The notes under the pieces were generated by a model. That model made no database searches. It was given only the letters and a program-made list of their open reading frames with translations, and had not been told where the DNA came from. Below are positions 51,081 through 60,535 of a stretch of 64,000 bases of DNA, in pieces (the stretch's first letter is position 1; each line of letters begins with the position of its first letter). The position numbers and the translations under genes were made by a program. Source of the stretch: Dehalogenimonas alkenigignens (GTDB taxonomy: Bacteria > Chloroflexota > Dehalococcoidia > Dehalococcoidales > Dehalococcoidaceae); NCBI RefSeq assembly GCF_001466665.1, contig NZ_KQ758903.1, forward strand, positions 865,684-929,683. The letters run 5' to 3'.

Positions 51081-53540
51081 ATGCCCGCCATTAAAACTTC
51101 AGAAAACAAAAATATCGGAAACCGCCTGGCCAATTATATGCGCGGCCAGGGCTATGAGGTCACGGAGCAGGCTAAGCTTCAAGGCCGCTCCGGGCTGGAA
51201 CATTCTTTTGACCTGCTGGCCCGCCGCGATGATGGTTTTGCCAGCCGCACCATTGCTTTTGCCGTTCTGAACGGCATCACCGACCGCTCTTCGGCAGAAG
51301 CGGCGGTTTTCACCTTCGCCAATAAGACCTATGACGCCGGCATCTCGGAGCGGGCCGTCATTCTGCCGACCAATCTGGCCAAGCAGGTCCAGGAATTCGC
51401 CGACAGCCAGAAAGTGCAGATGTTTGATGAAGCCTCGCTGCAGGTGCTGCTCCAGGAAGATACGGGAGCGCCGGAGCCGCCCATTGTCCTCGACCGCCCT
51501 CTGAAATTCACCGACCGGGCTGACCTCATCAAGACGCTGAAAAAAACCGGTTATAAGGTCGAGGAGCACGCCAAGCTGACCGGCCGCAGCGGCATCCAGC
51601 ATACTTTTGACCTGGTTGCCAGGCAGAACGGCACCCAGGAGCATCGGCTCGGCATCGATGTTTTCGAACATGGTCCCACTCTGAACCTGGAAGAAATCGC
51701 GCTCTTTGATACCAAGGCTTACGACGCCCGCATCAATTCCAAATTCATCGCCACGCCGGCGATCCTGTCTGAGGAAGCCGCCCGGTTTGCCGAGAGCCAG
51801 AAGATCCGCATCATTGAACTCGGCGCCCCGGCAGCAAAGGCGAAATCCGAAAGCCCAGCTGAGGCTGTGGAGAAAGTTAAAGCCGTTGCGGTAGAGCCGG
51901 CCGCGCCGGCCGAGGTTAAAACAAACGGAGACGCCGCCGAGGCTGCAAAACCCGAGGCGGCTGAGACCAAGCCTGCCGCGCCGACGTCTGAAGTCAAACC
52001 TGCCGCCAACGGGGAAGCCAGGGCGTCTGAGAACGGCAAGCTGGGACGGGAACTGCGGCAACTGCCCTCAGCCGAGGCTTTAAAAATCATCCCCGAAATC
52101 ATGGCCCGGCGCTACAACGCCATTCCGGTCAGGATCTCCGGCAATACCATTGAAGTTGCCATGGCCAACCCCTCGGATATCTTGGCTCTGGAAGCCCTCA
52201 CCGCCTACTCCAAGCGGCGGGTCAAGGCGCTGCCGGCTGATGAAAAAGAACTGCGGGAAGCCATCGACTTCAACTATAAGGGCTACGGCGAGGTCGATAA
52301 ATTCCTGTCTCGGATGTCCTTCTCCGCGGACGCCACCGATGAAAAGCTGGCCATGGACGCCGCCGTGGACGCGCCGCTGGCCCAGGCCCTCAACCTGATT
52401 ATCGAAGAGGCGGTCAAGGCGCGGGCTTCAGACATCCACCTGGAACCGGATGAAGAACGGATGCGGGTGCGTTTCCGTATTGACGGCTCGCTCCAGGAGA
52501 TGATGAGCCTGCCCATATCGGTGCAGCGCGCTATCATCTCGCGCATCAAGATTCTTTCATCGCTTAATATCGCCGACCATCATCACGCCCAGGACGGCCA
52601 GTTCTCCACCCAGGCCGGCGGCCGCACCATTGATATCCGCGTCGCCACCGCCCCCACTGTCCACGGCGAGATGTCGGTGCTCCGGCTTCTGGATAAGTCC
52701 CGAGGGCTGATGCAGCTGTCCCAGCTTGGTTTCAACAAGGAGTCGCTGGCCAAATACGAGAACATGCTGCGGATACCCTACGGCATGATCCTCATCTCCG
52801 GCCCCACCGGCGCCGGCAAGACGACCACTCTCTACGCCTCGCTTTCCTCGATAGATACCAAAACCAGGAACGTCATCACGGTGGAAGACCCGGCCGAATA
52901 CCGGTTTAAGGATATTAACCAGATCCAGGTCAATGTCCAGGCCGGCATCACCTTCGCTTCCGGCCTGCGCAGCATCCTCCGGCTTGACCCGGACGTCATC
53001 CTGGTCGGCGAGGTCCGCGACGCCGAGACGGCCAACATCGGCGTCCAGGCGGCCCTGACCGGTCACCTGATGCTGTCCTCCATCCATGCCAACGATACCG
53101 TCGGCGTCCTTTTCCGGCTGATTGACCTTGGCGTCGAGCCCTTCCTCATCTCCTCGGCCATCATCGGCGTCGTCGCCCAGCGCATGGTGCGCCGCATCTG
53201 CCCCTACTGCTCGCACCAGGTCGAGGCCCCCGTCATCGAGCAGGTGGCTTATGAGCGGGAAACCGGAGAAAAACGCGCCAAGTTCACTTACGGCACCGGC
53301 TGCAAGTCCTGCGCCTATACCGGCTATCTGGGCCGGGTCGGCGTCTTTGAGATCATGTATTTTTCTGAGACACTTAAACGGATGCTGCTGGACGGCGCCG
53401 GCTCCGCCGACATCCGCGCCCAGGCCATCCGCGAAGGCATGGTGACCATGATGAAGGACGGTATGCTCAAGGTGAAAGAAGGCATCACCACGCCGTCGGA
53501 AATATTAAGGAGCGCTTATTCGCCGGAAGAGCAGTACTAA
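51081..53540 (+). CDS. pilB: Type IV pilus assembly ATPase PilB with N-terminal tandem nuclease-like repeats
   Basis: 819 residues, about 250 longer than usual PilB. Residues ~10-115 and ~150-250 are two similar units (GYEVTEQAKLQGRSGLEHSFDLLARR and GYKVEEHAKLTGRSGIQHTFDLVARQ, shown in outline), which recall Mrr-type restriction-endonuclease-like domains but lack the E-x-K. An Ala/Glu/Lys-rich linker follows, then a GspE N-terminal domain (residues ~320-410) and the ATPase domain with Walker A GPTGAGKTT near residue 574, an Asp box and Walker B region, and a tetracysteine zinc site (CPYC, CKSC). It powers pilus extension. A TATAAT lies at 51037. Confidence 0.93.
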   Translation: MPAIKTSENKNIGNRLANYMRGQGYEVTEQAKLQGRSGLEHSFDLLARRDDGFASRTIAFAVLNGITDRSSAEAAVFTFANKTYDAGISERAVILPTNLAKQVQEFADSQKVQMFDEASLQVLLQEDTGAPEPPIVLDRPLKFTDRADLIKTLKKTGYKVEEHAKLTGRSGIQHTFDLVARQNGTQEHRLGIDVFEHGPTLNLEEIALFDTKAYDARINSKFIATPAILSEEAARFAESQKIRIIELGAPAAKAKSESPAEAVEKVKAVAVEPAAPAEVKTNGDAAEAAKPEAAETKPAAPTSEVKPAANGEARASENGKLGRELRQLPSAEALKIIPEIMARRYNAIPVRISGNTIEVAMANPSDILALEALTAYSKRRVKALPADEKELREAIDFNYKGYGEVDKFLSRMSFSADATDEKLAMDAAVDAPLAQALNLIIEEAVKARASDIHLEPDEERMRVRFRIDGSLQEMMSLPISVQRAIISRIKILSSLNIADHHHAQDGQFSTQAGGRTIDIRVATAPTVHGEMSVLRLLDKSRGLMQLSQLGFNKESLAKYENMLRIPYGMILISGPTGAGKTTTLYASLSSIDTKTRNVITVEDPAEYRFKDINQIQVNVQAGITFASGLRSILRLDPDVILVGEVRDAETANIGVQAALTGHLMLSSIHANDTVGVLFRLIDLGVEPFLISSAIIGVVAQRMVRRICPYCSHQVEAPVIEQVAYERETGEKRAKFTYGTGCKSCAYTGYLGRVGVFEIMYFSETLKRMLLDGAGSADIRAQAIREGMVTMMKDGMLKVKEGITTPSEILRSAYSPEEQY

Positions 53541-53665
53541 TTACTTCTGTAGTAATTTTGACTACATCGTAAAAACGATTGCGGCGCGTTGTATAATAGA
53601 TTGAATGGTGACATTCCGCTAGTTGAAACGTTGTTAAATGATGAAGACCATCGAAGGGTGAACAG

Positions 53666-54871
53666 ATGAACTTCGCTTACGTGGCCTATTCTCAGGACCG
53701 CAAGCTGGTGCAGGGTAAAATCTCGGCCGTTGACCGCGACGCCGCCGCCAAACTGCTGCACCACAACGGCTACCAGGTGCTTTCGCTCAAATCCCAATCC
53801 AGGCTGTTCTCCGCGGCCGGCTCCTCGATGTTCACCCCCAAGGTCAAGCTGGGTGAAATCATTCTTTTTTCCCGCCAGCTGGCGCTGCTATTAGAGTCCG
53901 GCACCGATATCGTGACCTCTCTGGAACTGCTGCAGGAACAAACCACCAACGCCACCTTCAAAAAAGTGCTCTCGGCCGTCGCCAATGACATCCGCGGCGG
54001 CTCCTCCCTTTCCGCCGCCATGAGCAAGCATCCCAAGGCCTTCTCGCCGCTGTTCCACCGCGTCCTCTCCGCCGGCGAGCAGGGCGGCAACCTTGAAACC
54101 GTCCTCCGCAACATGGCGGACTTCATGTCCCGCATGAACGAAACCCAGAAGAAGATTAAAAGCGCCATGACCTACCCGGTGGTCGTCGCCGTGGTGGCCG
54201 TGATCGTCGTCTCCATCCTGATGATCTTCGTCCTGCCCACCTTCACCGACCTCTACCGGCAGCTCGGCACCGAGCTCCCCACCGCCACCCGCATCCTCAT
54301 CGCCGTGACGGATTTCTCCACCCAGTGGGGCATCTATATCCTCGGCGCCCTGGTCCTCGGCGTTATCGCCCTGATCATGTGGATGCGCACCCCCATCGGC
54401 CGCTACAACGTAGACAAAGCCCTGCTGAAGATGCCCGTCATCGGCCGCATCATCCAGCTTTCGGAGCTTTCCCGCGCCTCCCAGACCATCGCCTTGCTCT
54501 TCCGCGCCGGCCTGCCGCTGCCTGAGATCATGGTCCAGGCCGGGAATGCCACCTCCAACAAGATCATCGGCGAGGCCATTGGCGAGGTCCAGAAGGAACT
54601 CATCCGCGGCGAAGGCCTCTCCGGGCCCATGACCCGCCGCAAGGTCTTCCTGCCGATGATGGTGCAGATGGTCGGCGTCGGTGAGGAAACCGGTAAACTG
54701 GACGATACCCTCTCCACCGTCGCCCACACCTATGATATGGAAGCCGACGACCGCATCAAGGGCGCCATCGGCCTCATTCAGCCCGCCATGACCGTCATCA
54801 TCGGTCTGATCGTCGCTTTCATCGCCGTCGCCCTGGTTTCCTCTATGTACTCCATGTACGGGCAGCTTTAA
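53666..54871 (+). CDS. pilC: Type IV pilus inner-membrane platform protein PilC/GspF
   Basis: 401 residues. Two repeats of the GspF domain with three membrane segments: FSRQLALLLESGTDIVTSLELL in part, SAGEQGGNLETVL, and TGKLDDTLSTVA with the second half; membrane segments near residues 170, 220 and 375. It is the platform on which PilB acts. A 125-bp leader upstream contains a TATAAT at 53592 and two small hairpins. Confidence 0.94.
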   Translation: MNFAYVAYSQDRKLVQGKISAVDRDAAAKLLHHNGYQVLSLKSQSRLFSAAGSSMFTPKVKLGEIILFSRQLALLLESGTDIVTSLELLQEQTTNATFKKVLSAVANDIRGGSSLSAAMSKHPKAFSPLFHRVLSAGEQGGNLETVLRNMADFMSRMNETQKKIKSAMTYPVVVAVVAVIVVSILMIFVLPTFTDLYRQLGTELPTATRILIAVTDFSTQWGIYILGALVLGVIALIMWMRTPIGRYNVDKALLKMPVIGRIIQLSELSRASQTIALLFRAGLPLPEIMVQAGNATSNKIIGEAIGEVQKELIRGEGLSGPMTRRKVFLPMMVQMVGVGEETGKLDDTLSTVAHTYDMEADDRIKGAIGLIQPAMTVIIGLIVAFIAVALVSSMYSMYGQL

Positions 54872-54894
54872 TGCGTAGAAGGAGAGGTGGCCAT

Positions 54895-55380
54895 ATGGCC
54901 GCCCCGGTGAACAATAGAATAAGGCTCAAGAAAAACGGCTTCAGCTTCATCGAAGTGCTGATAGCGATGTTGATTCTCACTGTCGTGGGTGTAGCCTTTT
55001 TGATAACTCTTCAATACGCTTTAAGGGCCAATATGCTGGATGACGCTAAGTCAACCGCTGAAAGTCTTGCCCGGAGCCAATTGGAAAGCATAAAAAAGGA
55101 AGCCTACCTGGATTTCTCTAAAGTGCCGGTTGATCCGCTAAGGCCTAAAGATGCTTACGATATTGTGTCGTTTACCGGCGATTTTGCTATAACGGTAACT
55201 ATCGAACCCGTAGACCCTACTGCTGGTACCCCTAATACAATAATTCAAAATTCCCCAGACGTTTGGTCTTGGGATAGGGGCATCCAAAAAATTACTGTTT
55301 TCGTCCAATTTGATGTCAGTAACAATCCTAATGTGTGGGACGGCAGCGTCACCATCGAAGGTTATAAGGTGAACCGGTGA
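54895..55380 (+). CDS. Type IV prepilin-like protein 1
   Basis: 161 residues from the ATG at 54895 (GGAGAGGTGG upstream). The prepilin motif is KKNGFSFIEVLIAMLIL: cleavage after Gly and Glu at +5, with a basic leader before. The C-terminal part is beta-rich. Base composition is lower in GC than pilC and the codon use differs. It overlaps the next prepilin by 4 nt. Confidence 0.88.
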   Translation: MAAPVNNRIRLKKNGFSFIEVLIAMLILTVVGVAFLITLQYALRANMLDDAKSTAESLARSQLESIKKEAYLDFSKVPVDPLRPKDAYDIVSFTGDFAITVTIEPVDPTAGTPNTIIQNSPDVWSWDRGIQKITVFVQFDVSNNPNVWDGSVTIEGYKVNR

Positions 55381-55937
55381 TGAACGCTCGGCGTATATTG
55401 AATAAATCAAAATCCGCCCGCGGTTTTACTCTCATTGAGATTCTTGTCGCCATGGCTATTCTGACTGTGATCATGGCTGCTGTGGCTATGACCACCATGT
55501 CTATTTTCAATACCAATGATCTTAGCCAAAACCGCACCCTGGCGATAAGGAACGTACAGAATGCCGGCCAATGGATGAGCCGTGACGCTTTGCAGGCGAC
55601 AGGTATGTCATTTGGCGGCGTGAATGGCTTCACGCTGACTCTAACAGAAGACCTTACAACCTACATCGGCAGCCCAAGCGTAAAGGTGATAACCTATCAG
55701 ATTGTTGGCAACAATTTGCAGCGAACAGAAACCCTTAATGCGGGAACCCCCTCAACACAGACTATCGCCTCAGGTGTACAATACTTTGCGGATATTGCTG
55801 ACGCCACTGCGCCAACCTGGTTTCGTCAGGCCGGAGCTGTGTTTGAATTGAAGATTACCGTGGTTGTTGGTACCGGGAAAAATGCCGCTACAGAAGTTCG
55901 TTTTTATAAGATAGAGCCGCGCCCTGACAACGTATAG
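55377..55937 (+). CDS. Type IV prepilin-like protein 2
   Basis: 186 residues. The prepilin signature SARGFTLIEILVAMAIL has Glu at +5. After the hydrophobic helix the protein is polar and beta-rich. The start overlaps the preceding stop, so the two are translated together. Probably a minor pilin. Confidence 0.9.
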   Translation: MMNARRILNKSKSARGFTLIEILVAMAILTVIMAAVAMTTMSIFNTNDLSQNRTLAIRNVQNAGQWMSRDALQATGMSFGGVNGFTLTLTEDLTTYIGSPSVKVITYQIVGNNLQRTETLNAGTPSTQTIASGVQYFADIADATAPTWFRQAGAVFELKITVVVGTGKNAATEVRFYKIEPRPDNV

Positions 55938-55954
55938 GGCAAGGGGGTAGGGAG

Positions 55955-57121
55955 ATGAAAAAACTGATAAGGTTCGGCAGACGGCAAAACGGTCAGGCGT
56001 TGATTCTCGCCATGATCATGCTTGCAATAGGCGGGCTCATTATTGGCCCCTTGGTCGGGCTGGTCACCACCAGTTTGAACGTCGGGCGGCATGTTGAAAT
56101 CCAGGTTGAGGACTATTATGCCGCCGATGCCGGCGTTGAGCACGCCCTTTGGGAAATCCGGCAGGATCCCCAGGACTCATCCAGGGTGCCGGTGATGGTG
56201 ACAGATTTCAGGGAATTCAACTTACTTACACCGACCAATGGTGAGACCGTTCACGTAAAAGTCACTAAACAAGCCTCCAACCTTTATAAGGTAGAGTCAT
56301 CCAGCACCGGCTCAGGTTCTAATACGCTGATTACGGCCTTTATCATTAGCACAAACCTGAACATTTTCGATGGAGCGATGGTTGCCAGTAACGATATCAC
56401 TCTGAAAAAAGATGCGACAATAGATGGTGATGTTTTCGCATTGGGTGAGTTTGATGCCCAGGGTGGCTTGATACATACAGACACTGCAGATGGTGTGCCG
56501 GAGGTAATTGAAAACGCCACTGGTTTAGTGTTCCCGACCGCTCAGGAAAACGCAGCTTTCGCTCTTGGGTTTAAGACAGAGGCAAAGGTCGGCGGGACAA
56601 TAACTGGCAATTATAAGATTAACGATCCGCCCGGTGCCAGCATCACGGTGGATTTTGGTCCGAAATACATAACCGGGAACCTCACCACAGACAAAAATAT
56701 TATTATTAACCTGCATGGCACAATATATGTCGAAGGGACTATTGACATTGGACAAGATACCCTTATACAAGGCACAGGCAGCATAGTTGCCGTCGGTAAT
56801 ATCGGGTTTGAGAAGGTCGGCAACTACGGCACGAATCCCACCGGCAACGATGTGATCTTTTCCGTCAACGGCAGCATTGATTTCCGTAAGGAAGCGGATC
56901 TGGAAGCCCTGATCTATGCCCCCAACGGCGGCATATCCTTTAAGAAAGAAGCGGAAATCATTGGCAGTGTAATCTGCGGCCAGGGTATCGATGTGCCGGA
57001 AGATATCAGTGCGGATAAGAACTTTTCTATTACTTACAATCCCGAGTACAAAGATACGATGTCTCTTCCGGGTTTCAATCCAACCGCCGTCCGCGCCTGG
57101 AACATCACCGCTGCGCCCTAA
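55955..57121 (+). CDS. PilX-like pilus protein with bactofilin-like beta repeats
   Basis: 388 residues. The N-terminus QNGQALILAMIMLAIGG resembles PilX-type class III pilin starts, then YYAADAGVEHALWEI, the PilX signature. From residue ~135 onward come many short beta repeats with alternating hydrophobics (VASNDITLKKDATIDGDVF in part, LHGTIYVEGTIDIGQDTLIQG in part), like a right-handed beta-helix or bactofilin-type polymer. It may form the tip or a surface fibre. AT-rich like the two preceding pilins. Confidence 0.78.
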   Translation: MKKLIRFGRRQNGQALILAMIMLAIGGLIIGPLVGLVTTSLNVGRHVEIQVEDYYAADAGVEHALWEIRQDPQDSSRVPVMVTDFREFNLLTPTNGETVHVKVTKQASNLYKVESSSTGSGSNTLITAFIISTNLNIFDGAMVASNDITLKKDATIDGDVFALGEFDAQGGLIHTDTADGVPEVIENATGLVFPTAQENAAFALGFKTEAKVGGTITGNYKINDPPGASITVDFGPKYITGNLTTDKNIIINLHGTIYVEGTIDIGQDTLIQGTGSIVAVGNIGFEKVGNYGTNPTGNDVIFSVNGSIDFRKEADLEALIYAPNGGISFKKEAEIIGSVICGQGIDVPEDISADKNFSITYNPEYKDTMSLPGFNPTAVRAWNITAAP

Positions 57122-57149
57122 CCCCCAACAACCAAAACAAGGAGCTTGA

Positions 57150-57746
57150 ATGAGAATCAGCAAAGTTTTCATCACCATCCTCTTCCTGGGGCTATTCATC
57201 ATCGCCGGCGTTCTGCTCTATATGCTGTGGCAGGATGAGCTTGACCGCCGTGAAACCCAGGAGGCCAGCCTGACCTCCACCCAGGCGTTGCTGCCGCCCA
57301 TTCAGGCTAACGTCGCCGCCGCCCAGGCGGACCTTACCGCCGCTCAGGCCAAATTGGCCGCCGCCCGTGAATCGCTGGCGGAGTGGCAGGCCGTCTGGCC
57401 CACCCCGCCGCCCGTGGCCGCCATCCAGACCATAGACTACGGCTCCAAGCTGTTCATCCTGGCCGCCAACAACCAGCTCAACCTGGTGGAGTTCCGCGGC
57501 AATGAGCCGTCCTCCGTCACCATCGGCGGCATCAAGTACCAGTCCACGGACATGGAGATCAAGGTCTCCGGCGCCATCCTCAAGATCAATGATTTCATCG
57601 GTAACCTGGAAACCTCGGATCCCTACCTGACCGCCACCATTGACGCGGTCAACATCACCTTCTACACCGAGTTCGATCCTGAGATCGGCGGCGTGCCGCT
57701 GCCGGATGCCGCCATCACCATCAACATTCTGGCGCTGGAAAGGTAA
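57150..57746 (+). CDS. PilO-like membrane protein with coiled coil
   Basis: 198 residues. One N-terminal membrane segment (LFLGLFIIAGVLLYML), then an Ala-rich coiled coil (IQANVAAAQADLTAAQAKLAAARESLAEW in outline), then a beta domain resembling the PilO/PilN ferredoxin-like fold. With PilMN it would form the inner-membrane alignment complex. AAGGAG precedes the ATG. It is highly GC-rich in codon third positions. Confidence 0.75.
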   Translation: MRISKVFITILFLGLFIIAGVLLYMLWQDELDRRETQEASLTSTQALLPPIQANVAAAQADLTAAQAKLAAARESLAEWQAVWPTPPPVAAIQTIDYGSKLFILAANNQLNLVEFRGNEPSSVTIGGIKYQSTDMEIKVSGAILKINDFIGNLETSDPYLTATIDAVNITFYTEFDPEIGGVPLPDAAITINILALER

Positions 57747-57750
57747 GCCG

Positions 57751-59211
57751 ATGGCAAAGAAACTGACTACTATCTATATCGAAGATAACGAGATCAAGCT
57801 CATGGTCACCGCCGGTAAAACGGTGGAAAAATGGGCTTCCATGATGCTGGATTCCGGCATGGTCAACGAGGGCGTCATCATGCAGGAAGACGCCGTGGCG
57901 GAGCGCATCCGCTCCCTGGCCTCTTCCCACGGCGTCAGCGGCGAAGTCACCGCCGCCATCTCCGGCCTGAACTCCATCTTCCGTCTGGTCAACCTGCCGG
58001 AAGTCCCTAAGAACATCCTCGACGATGCTATTATGGCCGAAGGCGCCCGGGTCATCCCGGTGCCCATGGACCAGGTCTATCTCTCCCGCCAGGAGCTGCA
58101 GACCAAAGCCCCTCACGAGATGCGCTTCTTCCTGGCCGCCCATCCCAAGAACGCTACCGATGCCCTGGTGCGCACCATCCAGAAGGCCGGCCTCAAGATG
58201 AAGATTATGGATATCGCGCCGCTGGCCCTGGGCCGCAGCGTCCACGTCCCCCGGTCGGTGGTCGTCAACACCTGGCTGTCGTCCATTGACATCATCATCC
58301 TGGTTGACCGCGTGCCGGAGGTCATCCGCTCCTTCTCCATTCCCATGGACGTCGGCTCTGACGCTGAGCGGCTGATGTCCATCGCTGAGGAAATCTCCCG
58401 CACCGTCACCTTCTACAATTCCTCCCACTCGGAAGCCCCCTTCGGCGCCGATGTCCCCGTCCTGGTCGCCGGCGAACTCGCCCGCAATAAAGATGCCTGG
58501 ACGGTGCTCGGCGGCGATGAAGGTCATCCGGTGGAAGCCATGACCAGTGGTTTCACCATGCCGGAAGGCTTTGACATGACCCAGTACATGGTCAACCTGG
58601 GCATGGCCGTTCGCCTGGCTGGCGACGGCGAATACGGTTCGATGATTGACCTTAACGCCATGCCCGCCGCCTACCTGCCGCGCGGCGTCAACTGGTTCAA
58701 CATCCTGGCGCCGGTCGCCGGCGTTCTCCTCCTCGGCGCGCTCTATTACGGCTGGACCTATGTGGAAGACATCAAGACGGAAACTGACACCATCCAGCCC
58801 AAGATTGATGCCCTGATGATTCAAATCGGGCAGGAGCAAGCAAAACTCACCGGTCTTAAACAGCAGACTGAAGAGGTTACTACACTCATTCCACCAATTG
58901 ATAAAGAGGCTTTAGCCTTACGATCTGCTTACGAAAACCTGAGGGAACAGCGCGAATTTGCTTCCGGCGCAGTGCGAAACGCGTGGATCCAGAAACCGTT
59001 ACTTACGGTTACTCTTGAAAGTGTAGTATGGAGCGGCGACACGCTCACCATAAAAGGAATAGCTTCAAAATCTGAAGCCGAGGTCTTCCTCTACGCCACC
59101 CAGCTCCGCAACACCCTGCGTTTTGAGAATGTCGTCGTCACCGAAATTATCAAAGAACTCACTGTAGATACCAAGGTGTATGTCTATAAGTTCACCCTGA
59201 CGGTTTACTGA
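57751..59211 (+). CDS. pilM: PilM-PilN fusion protein
   Basis: 486 residues from the ATG at 57751 (AAGG upstream). The first ~320 residues have the actin-like PilM pattern (ISGLNSIFRLVNLPEVPKNIL in part, RTVTFYNSSHSEAPFGADVPVLVAGEL in part). A membrane segment near residue 330 (GVLLLGALYYGW) and a PilN-like coiled coil and ferredoxin-like domain follow. The C-terminal patch at 58830-59080 is clearly less GC-rich than both sides, suggesting local replacement. PilM and PilN are usually separate proteins. Confidence 0.8.
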   Translation: MAKKLTTIYIEDNEIKLMVTAGKTVEKWASMMLDSGMVNEGVIMQEDAVAERIRSLASSHGVSGEVTAAISGLNSIFRLVNLPEVPKNILDDAIMAEGARVIPVPMDQVYLSRQELQTKAPHEMRFFLAAHPKNATDALVRTIQKAGLKMKIMDIAPLALGRSVHVPRSVVVNTWLSSIDIIILVDRVPEVIRSFSIPMDVGSDAERLMSIAEEISRTVTFYNSSHSEAPFGADVPVLVAGELARNKDAWTVLGGDEGHPVEAMTSGFTMPEGFDMTQYMVNLGMAVRLAGDGEYGSMIDLNAMPAAYLPRGVNWFNILAPVAGVLLLGALYYGWTYVEDIKTETDTIQPKIDALMIQIGQEQAKLTGLKQQTEEVTTLIPPIDKEALALRSAYENLREQREFASGAVRNAWIQKPLLTVTLESVVWSGDTLTIKGIASKSEAEVFLYATQLRNTLRFENVVVTEIIKELTVDTKVYVYKFTLTVY

Positions 59212-59224
59212 TTCGTTCGTTACT

Positions 59225-59256
59225 GATATCGAGCCCCGCTTCAGGGGCTCGATATC
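59225..59256. terminator. Perfect 13-bp hairpin between pilMN and pilT
   Basis: GATATCGAGCCCC (59225-59237) pairs with GGGGCTCGATATC (59244-59256) around the loop GCTTCA. No long U run follows, so it may be an RNA-stability element or a weak terminator that lets pilT be made at a lower level. Confidence 0.6.
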
Positions 59257-59313
59257 GGCGGGTTTCTCATCCAATCGGCGTCGTCCAAATACCGGAAGGT
59301 AGCTCGTTGTCTT

Positions 59314-60438
59314 ATGATGGATATCTTTGACCTCATCACCCAGGCTAAAGACCGCGGCGGGTCTGACCTCCACATGGTGGTGGATTCGCCGCCCTTGGTG
59401 CGCGTCCGCGGCTCTTTAGAGCCCCTGGACGGCGCCGCGCTGACCCCGCAGGACAACATCGCCGCCCTGTCGCAGTTGGCGGAACCGCGTGACCTGGAGA
59501 CTTTCCAGCGTGAGCTGGAGCTTGATTTCGGCTTCACCATGCCCGGCGTCGGCCGCCTGCGCTGCAACGCCGCCCAGCAGCGGGGCGCGGTATCCTTGGC
59601 CATCCGCCTGCTGCCGCCGGACATTCCCACCATAGATGAGCTTGAGCTGCCTCAGATCTGCAAGGAACTGGTGATGCGCCCCCGTGGTCTGGTAGTCGTT
59701 ACCGGCCCCACCGGCTCCGGCAAGTCCACCACCCTGGGCGCCATGATCCAGCACCTCAACCACAACGCCGCCAAGCACGTCGTCACCATCGAGGATCCCA
59801 TCGAATACGTCCACCCCTCCATCCGCTGCGCCGTCACCCAGCGCCAGCTCGGCACCGATACCCGTTCCTTTTCCCAGGCCTTGAAGCACGTCCTGCGCCA
59901 GAACCCGGATGTTATCATGGTCGGCGAGATGCGTGACCTTGAGACCGCCGCCGCCGTGCTGACCGTGGCCGAGACCGGCCACCTGGTGCTGACCACCTCC
60001 CACGCTCCCTCCACCCATCAGGCGCTGGAGCGCATCATTGACCTCTTCCCGCCGCATGAGCGTCACCTGGCCTATACCCGCCTCGCTTCGCTCCTAATGG
60101 GCGTGCTGTGCCAGACTCTGGTGCCCCGCGCCGCCACCAACGGCCGCATCGCCGCCGTGGAGATCATGCTGGCCAACACCGCCGTCCGCAACCTCATCCG
60201 TGAGGAAAAGCTCTACCAGGTGCCCAATGTGGTGCGCACCAGCCGGGATGAGGGTATGCTGACGCTGGATGAGTCGCTGGTGGACCTTTACAAGCATGAG
60301 AAGATCACCCGTGAGACGGTCTATGACTACTGCGCGGATACCGAGGAGATTGAGCGCCTGTTGGGCGCCCGGCCGAGGGCTGCGGCTAAGCGGAAGGCTG
60401 GCGGCGGTGGTGGGATGTACGCCTGTTTTCTAAGTTAG
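59314..60438 (+). CDS. pilT: Type IV pilus retraction ATPase PilT
   Basis: 374 residues. Walker A GPTGSGKST near residue 131, an Asp box region (VVTIEDPIEYVHPS), Walker B VIMVGEMRDLETA, and the His-rich loop ETGHLVLTTSHAPSTHQAL. The length is that of PilT, which depolymerises the pilus. No zinc cluster is present, unlike PilB. It ends just before an IS element, so genes that once followed it might have been moved away. Confidence 0.94.
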   Translation: MMDIFDLITQAKDRGGSDLHMVVDSPPLVRVRGSLEPLDGAALTPQDNIAALSQLAEPRDLETFQRELELDFGFTMPGVGRLRCNAAQQRGAVSLAIRLLPPDIPTIDELELPQICKELVMRPRGLVVVTGPTGSGKSTTLGAMIQHLNHNAAKHVVTIEDPIEYVHPSIRCAVTQRQLGTDTRSFSQALKHVLRQNPDVIMVGEMRDLETAAAVLTVAETGHLVLTTSHAPSTHQALERIIDLFPPHERHLAYTRLASLLMGVLCQTLVPRAATNGRIAAVEIMLANTAVRNLIREEKLYQVPNVVRTSRDEGMLTLDESLVDLYKHEKITRETVYDYCADTEEIERLLGARPRAAAKRKAGGGGGMYACFLS

Positions 60439-60535
60439 TCCATCCGTTGTTATTGTATCATGGTTCTAGCTCGGGCGATCTACGGAGTTGCTCGTCTGAT
60501 TGATAATGACCTGCCCCCGATAGCGATACCACTTC

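Noticed and set aside
52557-53216. Minus-strand frame opposite the PilB ATPase domain
   Set aside because: Shadow of a strongly supported gene; its Asp/Gly richness mirrors GTC/GCC codons.
57721-58839. A 372-residue His/Asp/Gly-rich minus-strand frame
   Set aside because: It is antisense to the PilM part of the pilus gene and has no ribosome-binding site or family features.
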